From Candidatus Tenderia electrophaga (lineage in GTDB: Bacteria > Pseudomonadota > Gammaproteobacteria > Tenderiales > Tenderiaceae): DNA of 64,000 nucleotides. The stretch's first letter is position 1; each line of letters opens with the position of its first letter. Location of the stretch: contig CP013099.1 of NCBI GenBank assembly GCA_001447805.1, positions 682,001 to 746,000 of the forward strand, in the 5' to 3' direction. This document shows, piece after piece, positions 18,539 to 26,995 of the stretch. Under the pieces are notes generated by a model. That model was not told where the DNA came from and searched no databases. It was given only the letters and a program-made list of their open reading frames with translations. A program made the position numbers and the translations under genes.

Positions 18539-19246
18539 TTAGAGCTTAACCAGCGGGCGCAGCCAGCGTTTATAGAGTGCATCAGCGTGAGACTGGAGTG
18601 TGGCGATGCGCTGTTCCAGGTCCTGGCTGAGTTGTTCCAGGGTTTGAATACTGTCGCCAGCGTGGGCGATTTCATCGGCATGCAGTCGCGCCCAATCCAT
18701 TACCATATCCGCAGTCATCTCCACATGGCATTGCATGGCCAGGGTGTTGCCCATGACGAAGGCTTGGTGTGGGCAATGGCGGCTGCTCAGGATGTTGCTC
18801 GCGCCCTCGGGAATGGTGAAGGTCTCGCCATGCCAGTGGAAGGCGGTGAAGCTTGGCGGGAGTCCTGCCAGCCAGTCGGCCGCGGCCGGGTTGCGCGCTT
18901 GCCGCACCTCGAACCAGCCCAGTTCCTTGACCGGATTGGGGCGGACCGTGCCGCCCAGGGCCTTGCTGATCAACTGTCCGCCGAGGCAGTGACCCAACAC
19001 CGGCATCTCGATCGCGACGGCGCGGCGGATCAGGGCCAGCGCCGGGCCGATCCAGGGAATGTCATCATTCACGCTCATGGGGCCGCCCATGAATACCAGC
19101 GCGGCGCAGTCCTCCGGGGTGGCGGGTACCGGTTCGCCCAGGTCGAGATGGATGACCTGAAACGGCAGATGATGGCGCTTAAGAAATGTGCCGAAGTAGC
19201 CCGGCCCTTCGGCGGCGACATGGCGCAAGATACAAATCGGTTTCAT
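18539..19246 (-). CDS. Class I glutamine amidotransferase-like protein
   Basis: 235-aa type 1 GATase domain protein resembling GMP synthase glutaminase domains. The nucleophile is Cys in VLGHCLGGQLIS (about 87), preceded by the FMGGPMSV oxyanion-strand motif; the catalytic His is in FHWHGETF (about 160). It has no synthetase domain, as in stand-alone proteins that act as glutaminases or gamma-glutamyl hydrolases. The C-terminal ~50 residues are a helical tail. It is immediately upstream of the GT2 gene. Confidence 0.85.
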   Translation of the reverse strand: MKPICILRHVAAEGPGYFGTFLKRHHLPFQVIHLDLGEPVPATPEDCAALVFMGGPMSVNDDIPWIGPALALIRRAVAIEMPVLGHCLGGQLISKALGGTVRPNPVKELGWFEVRQARNPAAADWLAGLPPSFTAFHWHGETFTIPEGASNILSSRHCPHQAFVMGNTLAMQCHVEMTADMVMDWARLHADEIAHAGDSIQTLEQLSQDLEQRIATLQSHADALYKRWLRPLVKL

Positions 19247-19335
19247 ATGCTTGGTCGGGTGAAAACACGATGGCGTAGTGACTTATTGTGGCTTAACATG
19301 GTGGCCGGGTCCAATCGGTCATCTGATGTAAGGCC

Positions 19336-20505
19336 ATGAGCGCAGACGCTATCGTTTTTTACATATTCGTCATCTTCACCGGCGCCGCCTTGCTGGCCAC
19401 AGTGGGCCTGTATGCGCGTCAGTCCCTGTTGGTGGTGTATATGCTGCTAGGTGTGTTGGCCGGGCCGTCGGTGCTGGGCTTGGTCAGCGATGCGGAGGTG
19501 GTCAAGGGTATCGCCCACATAGGCGTGATCTTTCTGCTGTTTCTCATCGGCATTAATCTACCGCCGCAAAAACTGATGCAGATGCTGGGCAAGACCAGCA
19601 TCATTGCCGGCATCAGTTCCGTGTTGTTCATGATCATCGGCACCCTGTGTGGAATCGCCTTCGGTTTTGGCGTGGCCGAATCTTTGATCATGGGCGCGGC
19701 GATGGTGTTTTCCAGCACCATCATCGGCCTCAAGCTGTTGCCCACCACGGTGCTGCATCACCAGCACATCGGTGAGATCATTATCAGTATCCTGCTGCTG
19801 CAGGACATTCTCGCCATATTCATCCTCATGCTGTTGCCGGCGCAGTGGCATAACGGCGCCCCCTGGCTCGACATGCTGACGATGGTGTTTTCCCTGCTGG
19901 GCCTGATCGCCTTCGCCTATCTGTTCGAGCGCTATGTGCTGATCAAGTTGATCCGGCGCTTCAACCGCATTCATGAATATATCTTTCTGGTGGCCATCGG
20001 CTGGTGCCTGGGCATGGCGGAACTGGCCGAGATAGCGGGGCTGTCGGCTGAGGTGGGGGCCTTCATCGCCGGCGTGGCCTTGGCCACCAGTCCCATTGCC
20101 TTGTTCATCGGTGACAATTTGCGGCCGCTGCGCGATTTCTTCCTGGTGATCTTTTTCTTCGCCCTGGGGGCCGGCTTCGAGCTGGACATGCTGGGCAGTG
20201 TCCTGTGGCCCAGTCTGGTATTGGCGCTGTTGGCCCTGGTCTTGAAGCCGCTGATCTTCAAGCTGTTGCTGGTGCGTTATGACGAGACCGATAAGGTGGG
20301 CATGGAGGTGGGCGTGCGGCTGGGGCAGATTTCCGAGTTTTCCCTGTTCATCGCCGTGTTGGCCTTGGAGTTAGACGTGATCGGACAGCAGGCCTCCTAC
20401 GTGATCCAGCTCAGTACCATGCTCACCTTCGTGTTTTCATCTTATTTTATTGTCATGCGTTATCCCTCGCCCATCGCCCTGTCTGACGAATTGCGGCGGG
20501 ATTGA
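19336..20505 (+). CDS. CPA2-type cation:proton antiporter
   Basis: 389-aa inner-membrane protein that is almost entirely hydrophobic, with about 12 transmembrane helices. It matches the monovalent cation:proton antiporter-2 (KefB/Na-H exchanger) fold: LLGVLAGPSVLGLV, IGVIFLLFLIGI and the GLSAEVGAFIAGV block. It lacks the cytoplasmic TrkA-N/RCK domains of KefB/KefC, so it ends at the membrane domain. It probably exchanges K+ or Na+ for H+. The small cupin gene follows after 8 bp. Confidence 0.88.
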   Translation: MSADAIVFYIFVIFTGAALLATVGLYARQSLLVVYMLLGVLAGPSVLGLVSDAEVVKGIAHIGVIFLLFLIGINLPPQKLMQMLGKTSIIAGISSVLFMIIGTLCGIAFGFGVAESLIMGAAMVFSSTIIGLKLLPTTVLHHQHIGEIIISILLLQDILAIFILMLLPAQWHNGAPWLDMLTMVFSLLGLIAFAYLFERYVLIKLIRRFNRIHEYIFLVAIGWCLGMAELAEIAGLSAEVGAFIAGVALATSPIALFIGDNLRPLRDFFLVIFFFALGAGFELDMLGSVLWPSLVLALLALVLKPLIFKLLLVRYDETDKVGMEVGVRLGQISEFSLFIAVLALELDVIGQQASYVIQLSTMLTFVFSSYFIVMRYPSPIALSDELRRD

Positions 20506-20513
20506 TCCGATCA

Positions 20514-21002
20514 ATGAAACTGTTTGATGATGCATTGTTGGACGGGTTGGTGGCGCAGGCCAAGGCCGCGCCGCGGCTGCGCGCCAATCATAACGTACAT
20601 GTTCATCTGGACGAGCCGGTGCAACGTCTGTTTATCGCGATTGAGCCAGGCAGCTATGTGCGCCCGCATCGCCATCCGGAAGCGGGTAAGTGGGAGTTCT
20701 TTCTGGTGTTGCGCGGCCGTATCGACGCACTGTTGTTTGACGCCGGCGGCACGCTGCTGCAGCGTGAAGCCTTGACGCCCGGCGGCCCGGTGCAGGGGTT
20801 CGAAATCCCACCCAACACCTGGCATTGTGTGCTGGCTTTGGAATCGGGCTCGGTGTTCTTCGAGGTCAAGCAAGGCCCCTATGCGCCGCTCGGCGACAAG
20901 GACTTCGCCGCCTGGGCGCCGCCGGAGGGCGCCGCGGGCAGCGCCGAGATGTATGACTGGTTGGTGCGTGCCCGTCCCGGTGACTCGCCGCCGGACCTGT
21001 GA
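20514..21002 (+). CDS. WbuC family cupin-fold metalloprotein
   Basis: 162-aa cupin of the WbuC family. The first metal-binding cupin motif reads RPHRHPEAGKWEFFLVLRG (two His and a Glu), and the second is near IPPNTWHCVLAL. The N-terminal helix MKLFDDALLDGL and the RLRANHNVH block are typical. I use the ATG at 20514; a TTG at 20502 would overlap the antiporter stop. It sits between the antiporter and a PLP enzyme gene, which it overlaps by 4 bp. WbuC genes are often in O-antigen loci, but no such genes are near. Function not established. Confidence 0.8.
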   Translation: MKLFDDALLDGLVAQAKAAPRLRANHNVHVHLDEPVQRLFIAIEPGSYVRPHRHPEAGKWEFFLVLRGRIDALLFDAGGTLLQREALTPGGPVQGFEIPPNTWHCVLALESGSVFFEVKQGPYAPLGDKDFAAWAPPEGAAGSAEMYDWLVRARPGDSPPDL

Positions 21003-21883
21003 TGGTGTTGCTCCCCCGGCCCACGCCCGTACAGACGCTCCATGATCCCCTGTTGGAGCGCGCCGGCGTGGAGCTGCTGATCAAGCGGCTTGATCGGGTT
21101 CACCCGCTGATCTGCGGCAACAAGTGGTACAAGCTCAAATACAATCTGCCGGCGGCGCGTGAGCAGGGTTACGAAACCGTGCTCAGTTTCGGCGGCGCCT
21201 GGTCCAATCACATCCATGCCCTGGCCGCCGCCGGGCGCGCATACGGCTTTGAAACCGTCGGCGTGATCCGCGGCGAGGCGCCGCGCAGTCTGACGCCGAC
21301 GCTGCGCTTCGCCCGCGATCAGGGCATGCGGCTGCACTTTCTCAGCCGCGCCGATTATCGGCGCAAGCACAATGCCGAGATCGTCGAACGGTTGCGGACT
21401 GAATTCGGTGATTTTTATTGGCTGCCGGAAGGTGGCAGTAATGCCTTGGCGGTGCGCGGCTGCGCGGAAATCGTCGCCGACGTCGATCAAGCCTTTGATG
21501 TTATCGCCTGTGCCTGCGGCAGCGGCGGCACACTGGCGGGGTTGGTGAGCGGGCTGGCGGGCAGGCGCCGGGCGCTGGGCGTCGCAGTGCTGAAGGGGGC
21601 GACGTTCTTATATGACGCGGTACGGGCACTGACGGCGGCCGATTATGACAACTGGCATATCGATCTGGATCATCATTACGGTGGTTATGCCAAGACCACA
21701 CCGGACTTGTTGGCGTTTATGCATGAATTCGAGGCGCGCCATGCCATGCCGCTGGACCAGGTGTACACCGGCAAACTCATGTCGGCCTTGTACGATTTGA
21801 TCGCCCGGGGCGCGTTCGCCCGGGGCAGCACGCTATTGGCCCTGCACAGCGGCGGTTTGCAGGGCCGCGCCGGGCTGGCGTAG
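20999..21883 (+). CDS. PLP-dependent ACC deaminase/D-cysteine desulfhydrase family protein
   Basis: 294-aa fold type II PLP enzyme. The PLP-binding Lys is in GNKWYKLKYNL (about 40-50), and the SFGGAWSNHIHALAAAG block and the phosphate loop ACGSGGTLAGL are typical of the ACC deaminase/D-cysteine desulfhydrase group. It probably breaks down D-cysteine or a related amino acid to pyruvate, ammonia and sulfide. ACC deaminase activity is less likely without supporting context. It starts 4 bp before the WbuC stop. Confidence 0.85.
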   Translation: MMVLLPRPTPVQTLHDPLLERAGVELLIKRLDRVHPLICGNKWYKLKYNLPAAREQGYETVLSFGGAWSNHIHALAAAGRAYGFETVGVIRGEAPRSLTPTLRFARDQGMRLHFLSRADYRRKHNAEIVERLRTEFGDFYWLPEGGSNALAVRGCAEIVADVDQAFDVIACACGSGGTLAGLVSGLAGRRRALGVAVLKGATFLYDAVRALTAADYDNWHIDLDHHYGGYAKTTPDLLAFMHEFEARHAMPLDQVYTGKLMSALYDLIARGAFARGSTLLALHSGGLQGRAGLA

Positions 21884-21915
21884 AGTAAGGACGATTGAGC
21901 TCTGAGACTGTTCCC

Positions 21916-22311
21916 ATGAATAAAGCGATTCCCATCAAGGTGGAGATGACGCCGGAAACCAAATGCGGCTTTTGCACCGCCTCCAAATGTTGTACCTATA
22001 TCACCCATCAAATCGACGGGCCGCGCAGCAAGGCCGAGTTCGATTATCTGCTCTGGCAGGTGTCCCACGAACGCGTGGCGGTGTTCAAGGACGACGACGG
22101 CTGGTTTCTGCTGATCAATAATCCCTGTACCCATCTGCTGCCCGACGGTCGTTGCGGTATTTACGCGACCCGGCCGCAGATTTGCCGCGAGCACAGCAAT
22201 GATAACTGCGAGTTCGATGCCAATATGGAAGAGGAATTCGAGCTCTATTTCGACAGCTATGAGGCCTTGTTGAGGTACTGCAAAAAGCGCTTCAAGCGCT
22301 GGGGGGCGTGA
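21916..22311 (+). CDS. YkgJ family cysteine cluster protein
   Basis: 131 aa from the ATG at 21916; a TTG at 21895 gives a slightly longer protein with a poorly spaced RBS. The CxxCxxxxCC-type motif reads CGFCTASKCC, and further Cys lie in NNPCTHLLPDGRCGIY and RPQICREH, an 8-Cys pattern typical of YkgJ/Fe-S or zinc cluster proteins. No membrane segment. Its 3' end overlaps the convergent yrfG gene by 20 bp. The cofactor and function of the family are not settled. Confidence 0.85.
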   Translation: MNKAIPIKVEMTPETKCGFCTASKCCTYITHQIDGPRSKAEFDYLLWQVSHERVAVFKDDDGWFLLINNPCTHLLPDGRCGIYATRPQICREHSNDNCEFDANMEEEFELYFDSYEALLRYCKKRFKRWGA

Positions 22312-22951
22312 TTTCCTCGAACTGGTGGAAGTAGGGGAATTCCGCGCTGTAACGGGGCGATTGTTTGCTGTCGGGATGACAGGCCGCCAGCAGATGGCGG
22401 ATGCCGAACCGCGCGGCGGAGCGCAGGGCGTGTAGATTGTCGTCCACCAGCAGGGTCCGGTGCGGGGTAAAGGGGCTGCGCGCCTGCAACTCGGCCCAGA
22501 ACTCGGGCGCCTCTTTGGGCAGGCCCAGTTCATGGGCCGAAATCAGTTCATCCAGGTGCGTGTCCAAGCGGGTGTGCTCCAGTTTCAGCGCCAGGCTGCG
22601 GGGATGGGCGTTGGTGACCAGCACGGCGCGTTTGCCGAGTCGGCGCAGGCTGTCAAGAAAGACCAGCGCGCCCGGCTTGATGGCGATCAAGTGGGCCACC
22701 TCGCGCTTCATGGCGGCGATGTCCAGCGTCAGTTCGCGGCTCCAGAAATCCAGGCAGTACCAGTTGAGGGTACCCTCGTGGCGCTTGAAGCAGGGCGCCA
22801 GCACCCGCTTGGCGGTGGGGATGTCCAGGCCGCGGCTGAAGGCGTAGCAGTGGGGGACATATTCCTGCCAAAAATGGCTGTCATAATTGAGGTCCAGCAG
22901 GGTGCCGTCCATATCCAGCAGGACGGTACTGATATTATTCCAGTCAGGCAT
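22292..22951 (-). CDS. yrfG: HAD-IA phosphatase, GMP/IMP nucleotidase family
   Basis: 219-aa HAD hydrolase. Motif I is LLDMDGTLLDL (nucleophile Asp14), motif II is AVLVTNAHP, motif III has a Lys in LGLPKEAPEF and motif IV is LLVDDNL. Length, the YVPHCYAFSRG cap and the FWQEY block match E. coli YrfG, which dephosphorylates GMP and IMP. It is divergent from nudE, with 48 bp between, and its 3' end overlaps the YkgJ-type gene. In E. coli yrfG also neighbours nudE, which strengthens the call. Confidence 0.88.
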   Translation of the reverse strand: MPDWNNISTVLLDMDGTLLDLNYDSHFWQEYVPHCYAFSRGLDIPTAKRVLAPCFKRHEGTLNWYCLDFWSRELTLDIAAMKREVAHLIAIKPGALVFLDSLRRLGKRAVLVTNAHPRSLALKLEHTRLDTHLDELISAHELGLPKEAPEFWAELQARSPFTPHRTLLVDDNLHALRSAARFGIRHLLAACHPDSKQSPRYSAEFPYFHQFEEITPPSA

Positions 22952-22987
22952 GATTCACTCAGGAGGCCGAGGCGCTGCAGCTCGGGC

Positions 22988-22993
22988 TATAAT
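22988..22993 (+). promoter_or_regulatory. Consensus -10 element for nudE, suggesting a leaderless transcript
   Basis: A perfect TATAAT ends 6 nt before the nudE ATG at 23000. If it is used, transcription would start at or within a base or two of the A of the start codon. No Shine-Dalgarno sequence is visible in this gap. No good -35 is seen 16-18 bp upstream, so the call rests on the -10 and on the lack of an RBS. Confidence 0.5.
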
Positions 22994-22999
22994 ACAGAC

Positions 23000-23554
23000 A
23001 TGCGCAGGAAACCTGAAATACTGGCGGCCGAAACCATCATCCAGACGCGGCTGTTTCATCTCGAACGCGTGGATCTACGCTTCGCCAATGGCATGGAGGT
23101 GCAATACGAGCGCCTCAAGACCGGTTCGGGCGGCGCTGTGCTGGTGGTGCCCATGCTGGATGACGATACGGTGATGCTGATCCGCGAATACGCCGCCGGC
23201 GTGCACCGCTACGAGTTGGCCCTGCCCAAGGGCCGCATCGAGGCGGGCGAGGACCCGCTGGCGGCGGCCGATCGTGAATTGATGGAAGAAATCGGCTACG
23301 GCGCCAAGCACTTGGAGCACCTGACCACGTTTAGCGTAGCCCCCGGCTATCTTGGACATCAGACCCAGGTAATCCTGGCCCAAGGGCTGTATCCGCAGCG
23401 CCTGGCCGGCGATGAGCCGGAGGAGATCGAGGTCGTGCCCTGGTCGCTCACCAATCTATCTGAACTGGTGGGGCGGGAAGACGTTACCGAGGCACGTAGC
23501 ATCGCGGCTTTATATTGGGTGCGCGACCTGCTCGCCGACAGGCGCGGGGCATGA
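23000..23554 (+). CDS. nudE: ADP compounds hydrolase NudE
   Basis: 184-aa Nudix hydrolase that cleaves ADP-ribose, Ap3A, NADH and similar ADP compounds. The Nudix box is GRIEAGEDPLAAADRELMEE, with the expected Gly and RE..EE residues at about 79-100. The N-terminal RKPEILAAETI and the FSVAPGY block fit NudE. The ATG at 23000 gives the usual length; longer upstream frames are antisense to yrfG. The stop overlaps the cysQ ATG by 4 bp (ATGA), so the two are co-translated. See the -10 note for its possible leaderless start. Confidence 0.9.
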   Translation: MRRKPEILAAETIIQTRLFHLERVDLRFANGMEVQYERLKTGSGGAVLVVPMLDDDTVMLIREYAAGVHRYELALPKGRIEAGEDPLAAADRELMEEIGYGAKHLEHLTTFSVAPGYLGHQTQVILAQGLYPQRLAGDEPEEIEVVPWSLTNLSELVGREDVTEARSIAALYWVRDLLADRRGA

Positions 23555-24366
23555 GTCCCTCGGCGCCCTACAGCGAGCTGCTCGAGCCGGTCAAGGCCGT
23601 CGCTCACGCGGCCGGTGATGCCATCATGAAGGTCTACCAAGGCCATTACTGTGTCGAGCAGAAATCAGACGACAGCCCGGTAACCGAGGCGGATTATGCC
23701 GCCCATAACGTGATCGCCGAGCGCCTGGCGGCCTTGACGCCGGATTGGCCGGTATTGTCGGAGGAGGGCGAGGCGGTGGCCTTCGAGCGGCGCCGGCAGT
23801 GGCGGCGCTACTGGCTGGTGGACCCCCTGGACGGCACGCGCGAGTTCATTAAGTGCAATGGCGAGTTCACCGTCAACATCGCCTTGATCGAAGACCATCG
23901 GCCGGTACTGGGGGTGATTCAGGTGCCGGTCAGCCGGGAGTGCTATTTCGCCGCCGCGGGCGACGGTGCCTGGTTTCAGCCGGATGGACAGGCGGCCTAC
24001 GCCATCCGTGCCAGGCAATGGGACGGCGGGAACATCACCATCGCCGGCAGCCGTTCGCATCGCAGCCCCATATTTTGTTCCTTTTTGGAGTTTTTCGACG
24101 ATTATCGCGTGTTGTCATTAGGCAGTTCGCTCAAGTCCTGCTACGTGGCCCAGGGGCGGGCCGATATTTATGCCCGTTTCGGACCGACCTCGGAGTGGGA
24201 CACGGCGGCGGCGCAGTGCGTGGTCGAAGCGGCGGGCGGTCGGCTCACCGATCTGGCCTTGCGGCCCCTGCGCTACAACACCAAGGACTCGCTGATCAAT
24301 CCGCCCTTTTTCGCCTTCGGCGACAGGCGCCACGACTGGTGCCGCTATGTGCCCAAGGGGCGATAA
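23551..24366 (+). CDS. cysQ: 3'(2'),5'-bisphosphate nucleotidase CysQ
   Basis: 271-aa inositol monophosphatase-fold enzyme that converts PAP to AMP and clears the by-product of sulfate assimilation. Metal-binding residues are in VTEADYAAH and LSEEGEA, the DPLDGTREF motif holds the Mg-binding/active-site aspartates, and WDTAAAQCVVEAAGG is the C-terminal block. The start ATG overlaps the nudE stop. It would also take PAPS turnover from sulfur metabolism in this autotroph. Confidence 0.92.
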   Translation: MSPSAPYSELLEPVKAVAHAAGDAIMKVYQGHYCVEQKSDDSPVTEADYAAHNVIAERLAALTPDWPVLSEEGEAVAFERRRQWRRYWLVDPLDGTREFIKCNGEFTVNIALIEDHRPVLGVIQVPVSRECYFAAAGDGAWFQPDGQAAYAIRARQWDGGNITIAGSRSHRSPIFCSFLEFFDDYRVLSLGSSLKSCYVAQGRADIYARFGPTSEWDTAAAQCVVEAAGGRLTDLALRPLRYNTKDSLINPPFFAFGDRRHDWCRYVPKGR

Positions 24367-24373
24367 GGCCGAT

Positions 24374-24805
24374 TCAGTCGATCTGCTCTTCGCGCAGCTC
24401 TTTGCCCTTACCGTGGGGATAGGGCCACTTGAAATGTCCGTAGCGGATGGCCAGCACCGCCAGGGCCAGCAGGACAATGGCGCTGGATACCGCCATGATC
24501 TTCCAGGCGTCCATGTCTTTGGCGTCCAGGATGAGATATCGCGCCAGGGCGACGATGCCGATATAGATGGGCATGCGCACCGGCAGCTTGCCTGATTCTA
24601 GATAGACCCCGACCATGGCGATCACCTCCAGGTAAAGGAACAGCAACAACAGATCGGCCAGGGTGACCCTGCCGGCCTTGATCATATGCATAACCTCCTG
24701 GCCGCCGGCGATCAGCGTGGCGATGGCGATCACAAACAGGCCGCCGTATTCGAGGAGGCGAATACCCTTGCGGCTGATATGATCCGGGTCTACAGACATG
24801 TTCAT
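24374..24805 (-). CDS. psiE: Phosphate-starvation-inducible PsiE family protein
   Basis: 143-aa inner-membrane protein with four predicted transmembrane helices: YGGLFVIAIATLIAG, LADLLLLFLYLEVIAM, MPIYIGIVALARYLI and MAVSSAIVLLALAVLAI. It matches the PsiE family by length and by the YLESGKLPVRMPIYIGIVA block. ATG 24805 is preceded by GGGAG at a normal distance; the longer frame upstream is antisense to rsmJ. No PHO box was seen upstream, unlike the plcP-agt promoter. Its 3' end converges with cysQ. Function unknown beyond the E. coli induction data. Confidence 0.85.
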   Translation of the reverse strand: MNMSVDPDHISRKGIRLLEYGGLFVIAIATLIAGGQEVMHMIKAGRVTLADLLLLFLYLEVIAMVGVYLESGKLPVRMPIYIGIVALARYLILDAKDMDAWKIMAVSSAIVLLALAVLAIRYGHFKWPYPHGKGKELREEQID

Positions 24806-24886
24806 AAACTCTCCCTGCGAGTTATTAATTGTCCACTGTATGTGAGGGTGGCAACGACGGTTTTCAAGCAGAATGAACGTTTTATT

Positions 24887-25663
24887 GTGCAGACACATGA
24901 ATTGAGCCGCCTGGCGGTGTATGCCCCGGCGGGGACGCTGCAGGCCCAGGCCGTCCAGCTGGCGCTGCGCCTGGGCTTGCCCATGATAACAAAGCCAGCT
25001 GAAAATACGTTCTTGTTGCGCATGACGCCGCAGCGCCTGGAACTGGTGCAGACCGGCCCCGGGGCGCCGGGGCCGGTGTATGTGGATTTTGTCGCCGGCG
25101 CCATGGGGCACCGGCGCCGCTTCGGCGGCGGCCGCGGACAGCTGGTGGCCAAGGCGGTCGGTATCAAAAAGGGTTTTATCCCCAGCGTCATCGATGCCAC
25201 TGCCGGTCTGGGGCGGGATGCCTTCGTGCTGGCCCAGCTGGGTTGCCGCGTCCACATGCTGGAGCGCTCGCCGGTGGTGGCGGAATTGTTGCGCGACGGC
25301 ATGCAACGCGCCGCGCGGGATGTGGAGGTGGCTGAGACCGTCGCGCGTCTGTCGCTGGCGGTGGGGGAGGCCGGGGACTACTTGCGCAATCTCGATGTCT
25401 CACAGGTGCCTGACGTGGTCTATGTCGATCCTATGCATCCGGCGCGCGGCAAGGCCGCCGCGGTGAAAAAAGAGATGCGCCTGTTCCGGCAGCTGGTGGG
25501 CGCTGACGAGGACGCCGCCGAGTTATTGCAAGCGGCGCTCGCGGTCGCCGGAAAACGCGTGGTGGTCAAGCGGCCGCGCAAGGCTCAGGCCATTGCAGGC
25601 CCTGCGCCGAATCTGGTGTTTGAGGGCAAGAGCACGCGCTTCGATGTCTATTTAAAGCACTGA
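24887..25663 (+). CDS. rsmJ: 16S rRNA (guanine-1516-N2)-methyltransferase RsmJ
   Basis: 258-aa SAM methyltransferase that modifies G1516 of 16S rRNA. Strong blocks are VDFVAGAMGHRRRFGGGRG, DATAGLGRDAFVLAQLGCRV (SAM motif I), the catalytic-type VYVDPMHPARGK and KRVVVKRP. These align along E. coli RsmJ. The start is uncertain: GTG 24887 gives the E. coli-like length, but GTG 24842 or 24848 and TTG 24902 are possible and no convincing RBS is visible. Its upstream sequence overlaps the psiE 5' region on the opposite strand. slyX follows after 13 bp. Confidence 0.92.
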   Translation: MQTHELSRLAVYAPAGTLQAQAVQLALRLGLPMITKPAENTFLLRMTPQRLELVQTGPGAPGPVYVDFVAGAMGHRRRFGGGRGQLVAKAVGIKKGFIPSVIDATAGLGRDAFVLAQLGCRVHMLERSPVVAELLRDGMQRAARDVEVAETVARLSLAVGEAGDYLRNLDVSQVPDVVYVDPMHPARGKAAAVKKEMRLFRQLVGADEDAAELLQAALAVAGKRVVVKRPRKAQAIAGPAPNLVFEGKSTRFDVYLKH

Positions 25664-25676
25664 CAGGGGTTGACGA

Positions 25677-25877
25677 ATGGAACAGCGATTGGAAGATCTG
25701 GAAGTCCGCATCACCTACCTGGAATCAACCGTAGACGAGTTGAACCAAGTGGTGATCAAACAGCAAGGCCACATCGATCTGTTGATCGAGGAATTGAAAC
25801 GCCAAAAACAGCAGCTGGAGCAGGGCGGCGAGTGGGTACGGCCCTTATCGGAAGAGACCCCGCCGCCTCACTATTGA
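25677..25877 (+). CDS. slyX: SlyX family protein
   Basis: 66-aa protein predicted as a single coiled coil: ERLEDLEVRITYLES-like heptads with Leu at regular spacing over residues 4-48, then the family's C-terminal P-x-P-P-H-Y ending. The length and tail match SlyX, a small protein of unknown function in gammaproteobacteria. It lies 13 bp after rsmJ. Its last 7 bp overlap the convergent MoeA-like gene. Confidence 0.88.
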   Translation: MEQRLEDLEVRITYLESTVDELNQVVIKQQGHIDLLIEELKRQKQQLEQGGEWVRPLSEETPPPHY

Positions 25878-26887
25878 GGCGGCTGCTGTGCGTCCTGAGG
25901 CAGTTCCTCCTCACGGCCGAGCAGCTTGGCGATGGCCGGCACGCCGAAGAGTTTGAAGCCTCTCAAGGCTTCCGGCGGATGACCGGCCACGCACACCAGG
26001 GGCTTGCCGTCAGCGACGCCCATGATCAACGGCCGTCCCGACTTCATTGGCACACCGTCCACCAGCAGTTCGCCCACCTGTTTGATCAGATCGGAGATGA
26101 AGTCGCGGCCGCCCACGGCGGTGCCGCCGGCGATGACGATCATGTCCGCATCCTGCAAGGCTTGTTTGACCGCGCCGACGAAGCTGTCGAAATCATCGCC
26201 CATGATGCCGCCCAGTGCGGGCACGGCGCCGGCGCTGCGCACCGCCGCCGCCAACATGGGGCTGTTACAGTCGCGGATCATGCCGGGTTTGAGTCCGGCG
26301 GTGTAGGGGATGACCTCGTCACCCGAGGCAAATAGGGTCACGCGCGGCTGACGCGCGACCTGGACCTGATCCAAGCCGAGGCTCGCCAGGGTGCCGATGT
26401 GGGCGGCCTCGATCAGCGTGCCGGCGCTGATGATGGTGTCGCCCTGCTGGATATCGCAGCCTTGATCCTCGATGAAAAAGCGCGGCGGGAAGGGGCGGCT
26501 GATACTGATCTGATCACCGTCGCGCTGGGCCTCCCACATGCGCACGATGGAGACCTGGCCGTCGGGCAGGATGCTGCCGGTGTGCACCTCCACCGCCTCG
26601 CCGCTGCCGACGCTCGGGCAGCGCGCATCCCCCGGCGCCACGTGCCCCACGACCTTGAAACGTTTCGGCTTGTCTTGCGTAGCGCCCTGGGTCTCCGCGG
26701 TGTTGACCAGAAAACCTTCCACAATGGCGCGGTGGTAGGGCGGGGCGTCTTCCGGGGCCTTGAGATCGGCATGCAGGGTCCGGCCCAAGGCCTGATCCAG
26801 CGCCACCGTCTCGGCCGTCATGGCGCCTGCGGCCAGCGCGTTGATGAATGTCTCCTGGGCGTCCGGCAAGGGTGATTTCTCTGACAT
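25871..26887 (-). CDS. MoeA-like molybdopterin-binding protein lacking domain IV
   Basis: 338-aa protein with the MoeA N-terminal domains (VALDQALGRTL, APPYHRAIVEGFLVN, VKVHTGS-like TGSILPDG) and the MoCF/MogA-like domain (TLFASGDEVI, MIRDCNSPML, ADMIVIAGGTAVGG). The C-terminal MoeA domain IV is absent. The usual LPGNPVS loop reads VAGHPPEA, and the usual DYAMDGFAV site reads YHRAIVEGFLV, so key positions differ from canonical MoeA. It may bind molybdopterin without inserting metal, or serve another enzyme system. No other molybdenum-cofactor gene lies nearby. Confidence 0.8.
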   Translation of the reverse strand: MSEKSPLPDAQETFINALAAGAMTAETVALDQALGRTLHADLKAPEDAPPYHRAIVEGFLVNTAETQGATQDKPKRFKVVGHVAPGDARCPSVGSGEAVEVHTGSILPDGQVSIVRMWEAQRDGDQISISRPFPPRFFIEDQGCDIQQGDTIISAGTLIEAAHIGTLASLGLDQVQVARQPRVTLFASGDEVIPYTAGLKPGMIRDCNSPMLAAAVRSAGAVPALGGIMGDDFDSFVGAVKQALQDADMIVIAGGTAVGGRDFISDLIKQVGELLVDGVPMKSGRPLIMGVADGKPLVCVAGHPPEALRGFKLFGVPAIAKLLGREEELPQDAQQPPQ

Positions 26888-26995
26888 AAGGCCTCTTCGC
26901 TGTTGGCTGTTTGGCTAGCCCGGGGATAATACTATCTTTCTGATTCGAAACATAACGGCGCGGTAAAGCGCGGGGCCGTTAGCGCGCGGTCAGAA

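Noticed and set aside
24806-24886. PHO box upstream of psiE
   Set aside because: No CTGTCAT-like pair at 11-bp spacing; the family name alone does not show phosphate control here.
24374-25306. A 310-codon minus-strand reading that extends psiE upstream
   Set aside because: The extra ~165 residues are antisense to rsmJ; ATG 24805 has a good RBS and the normal family length.
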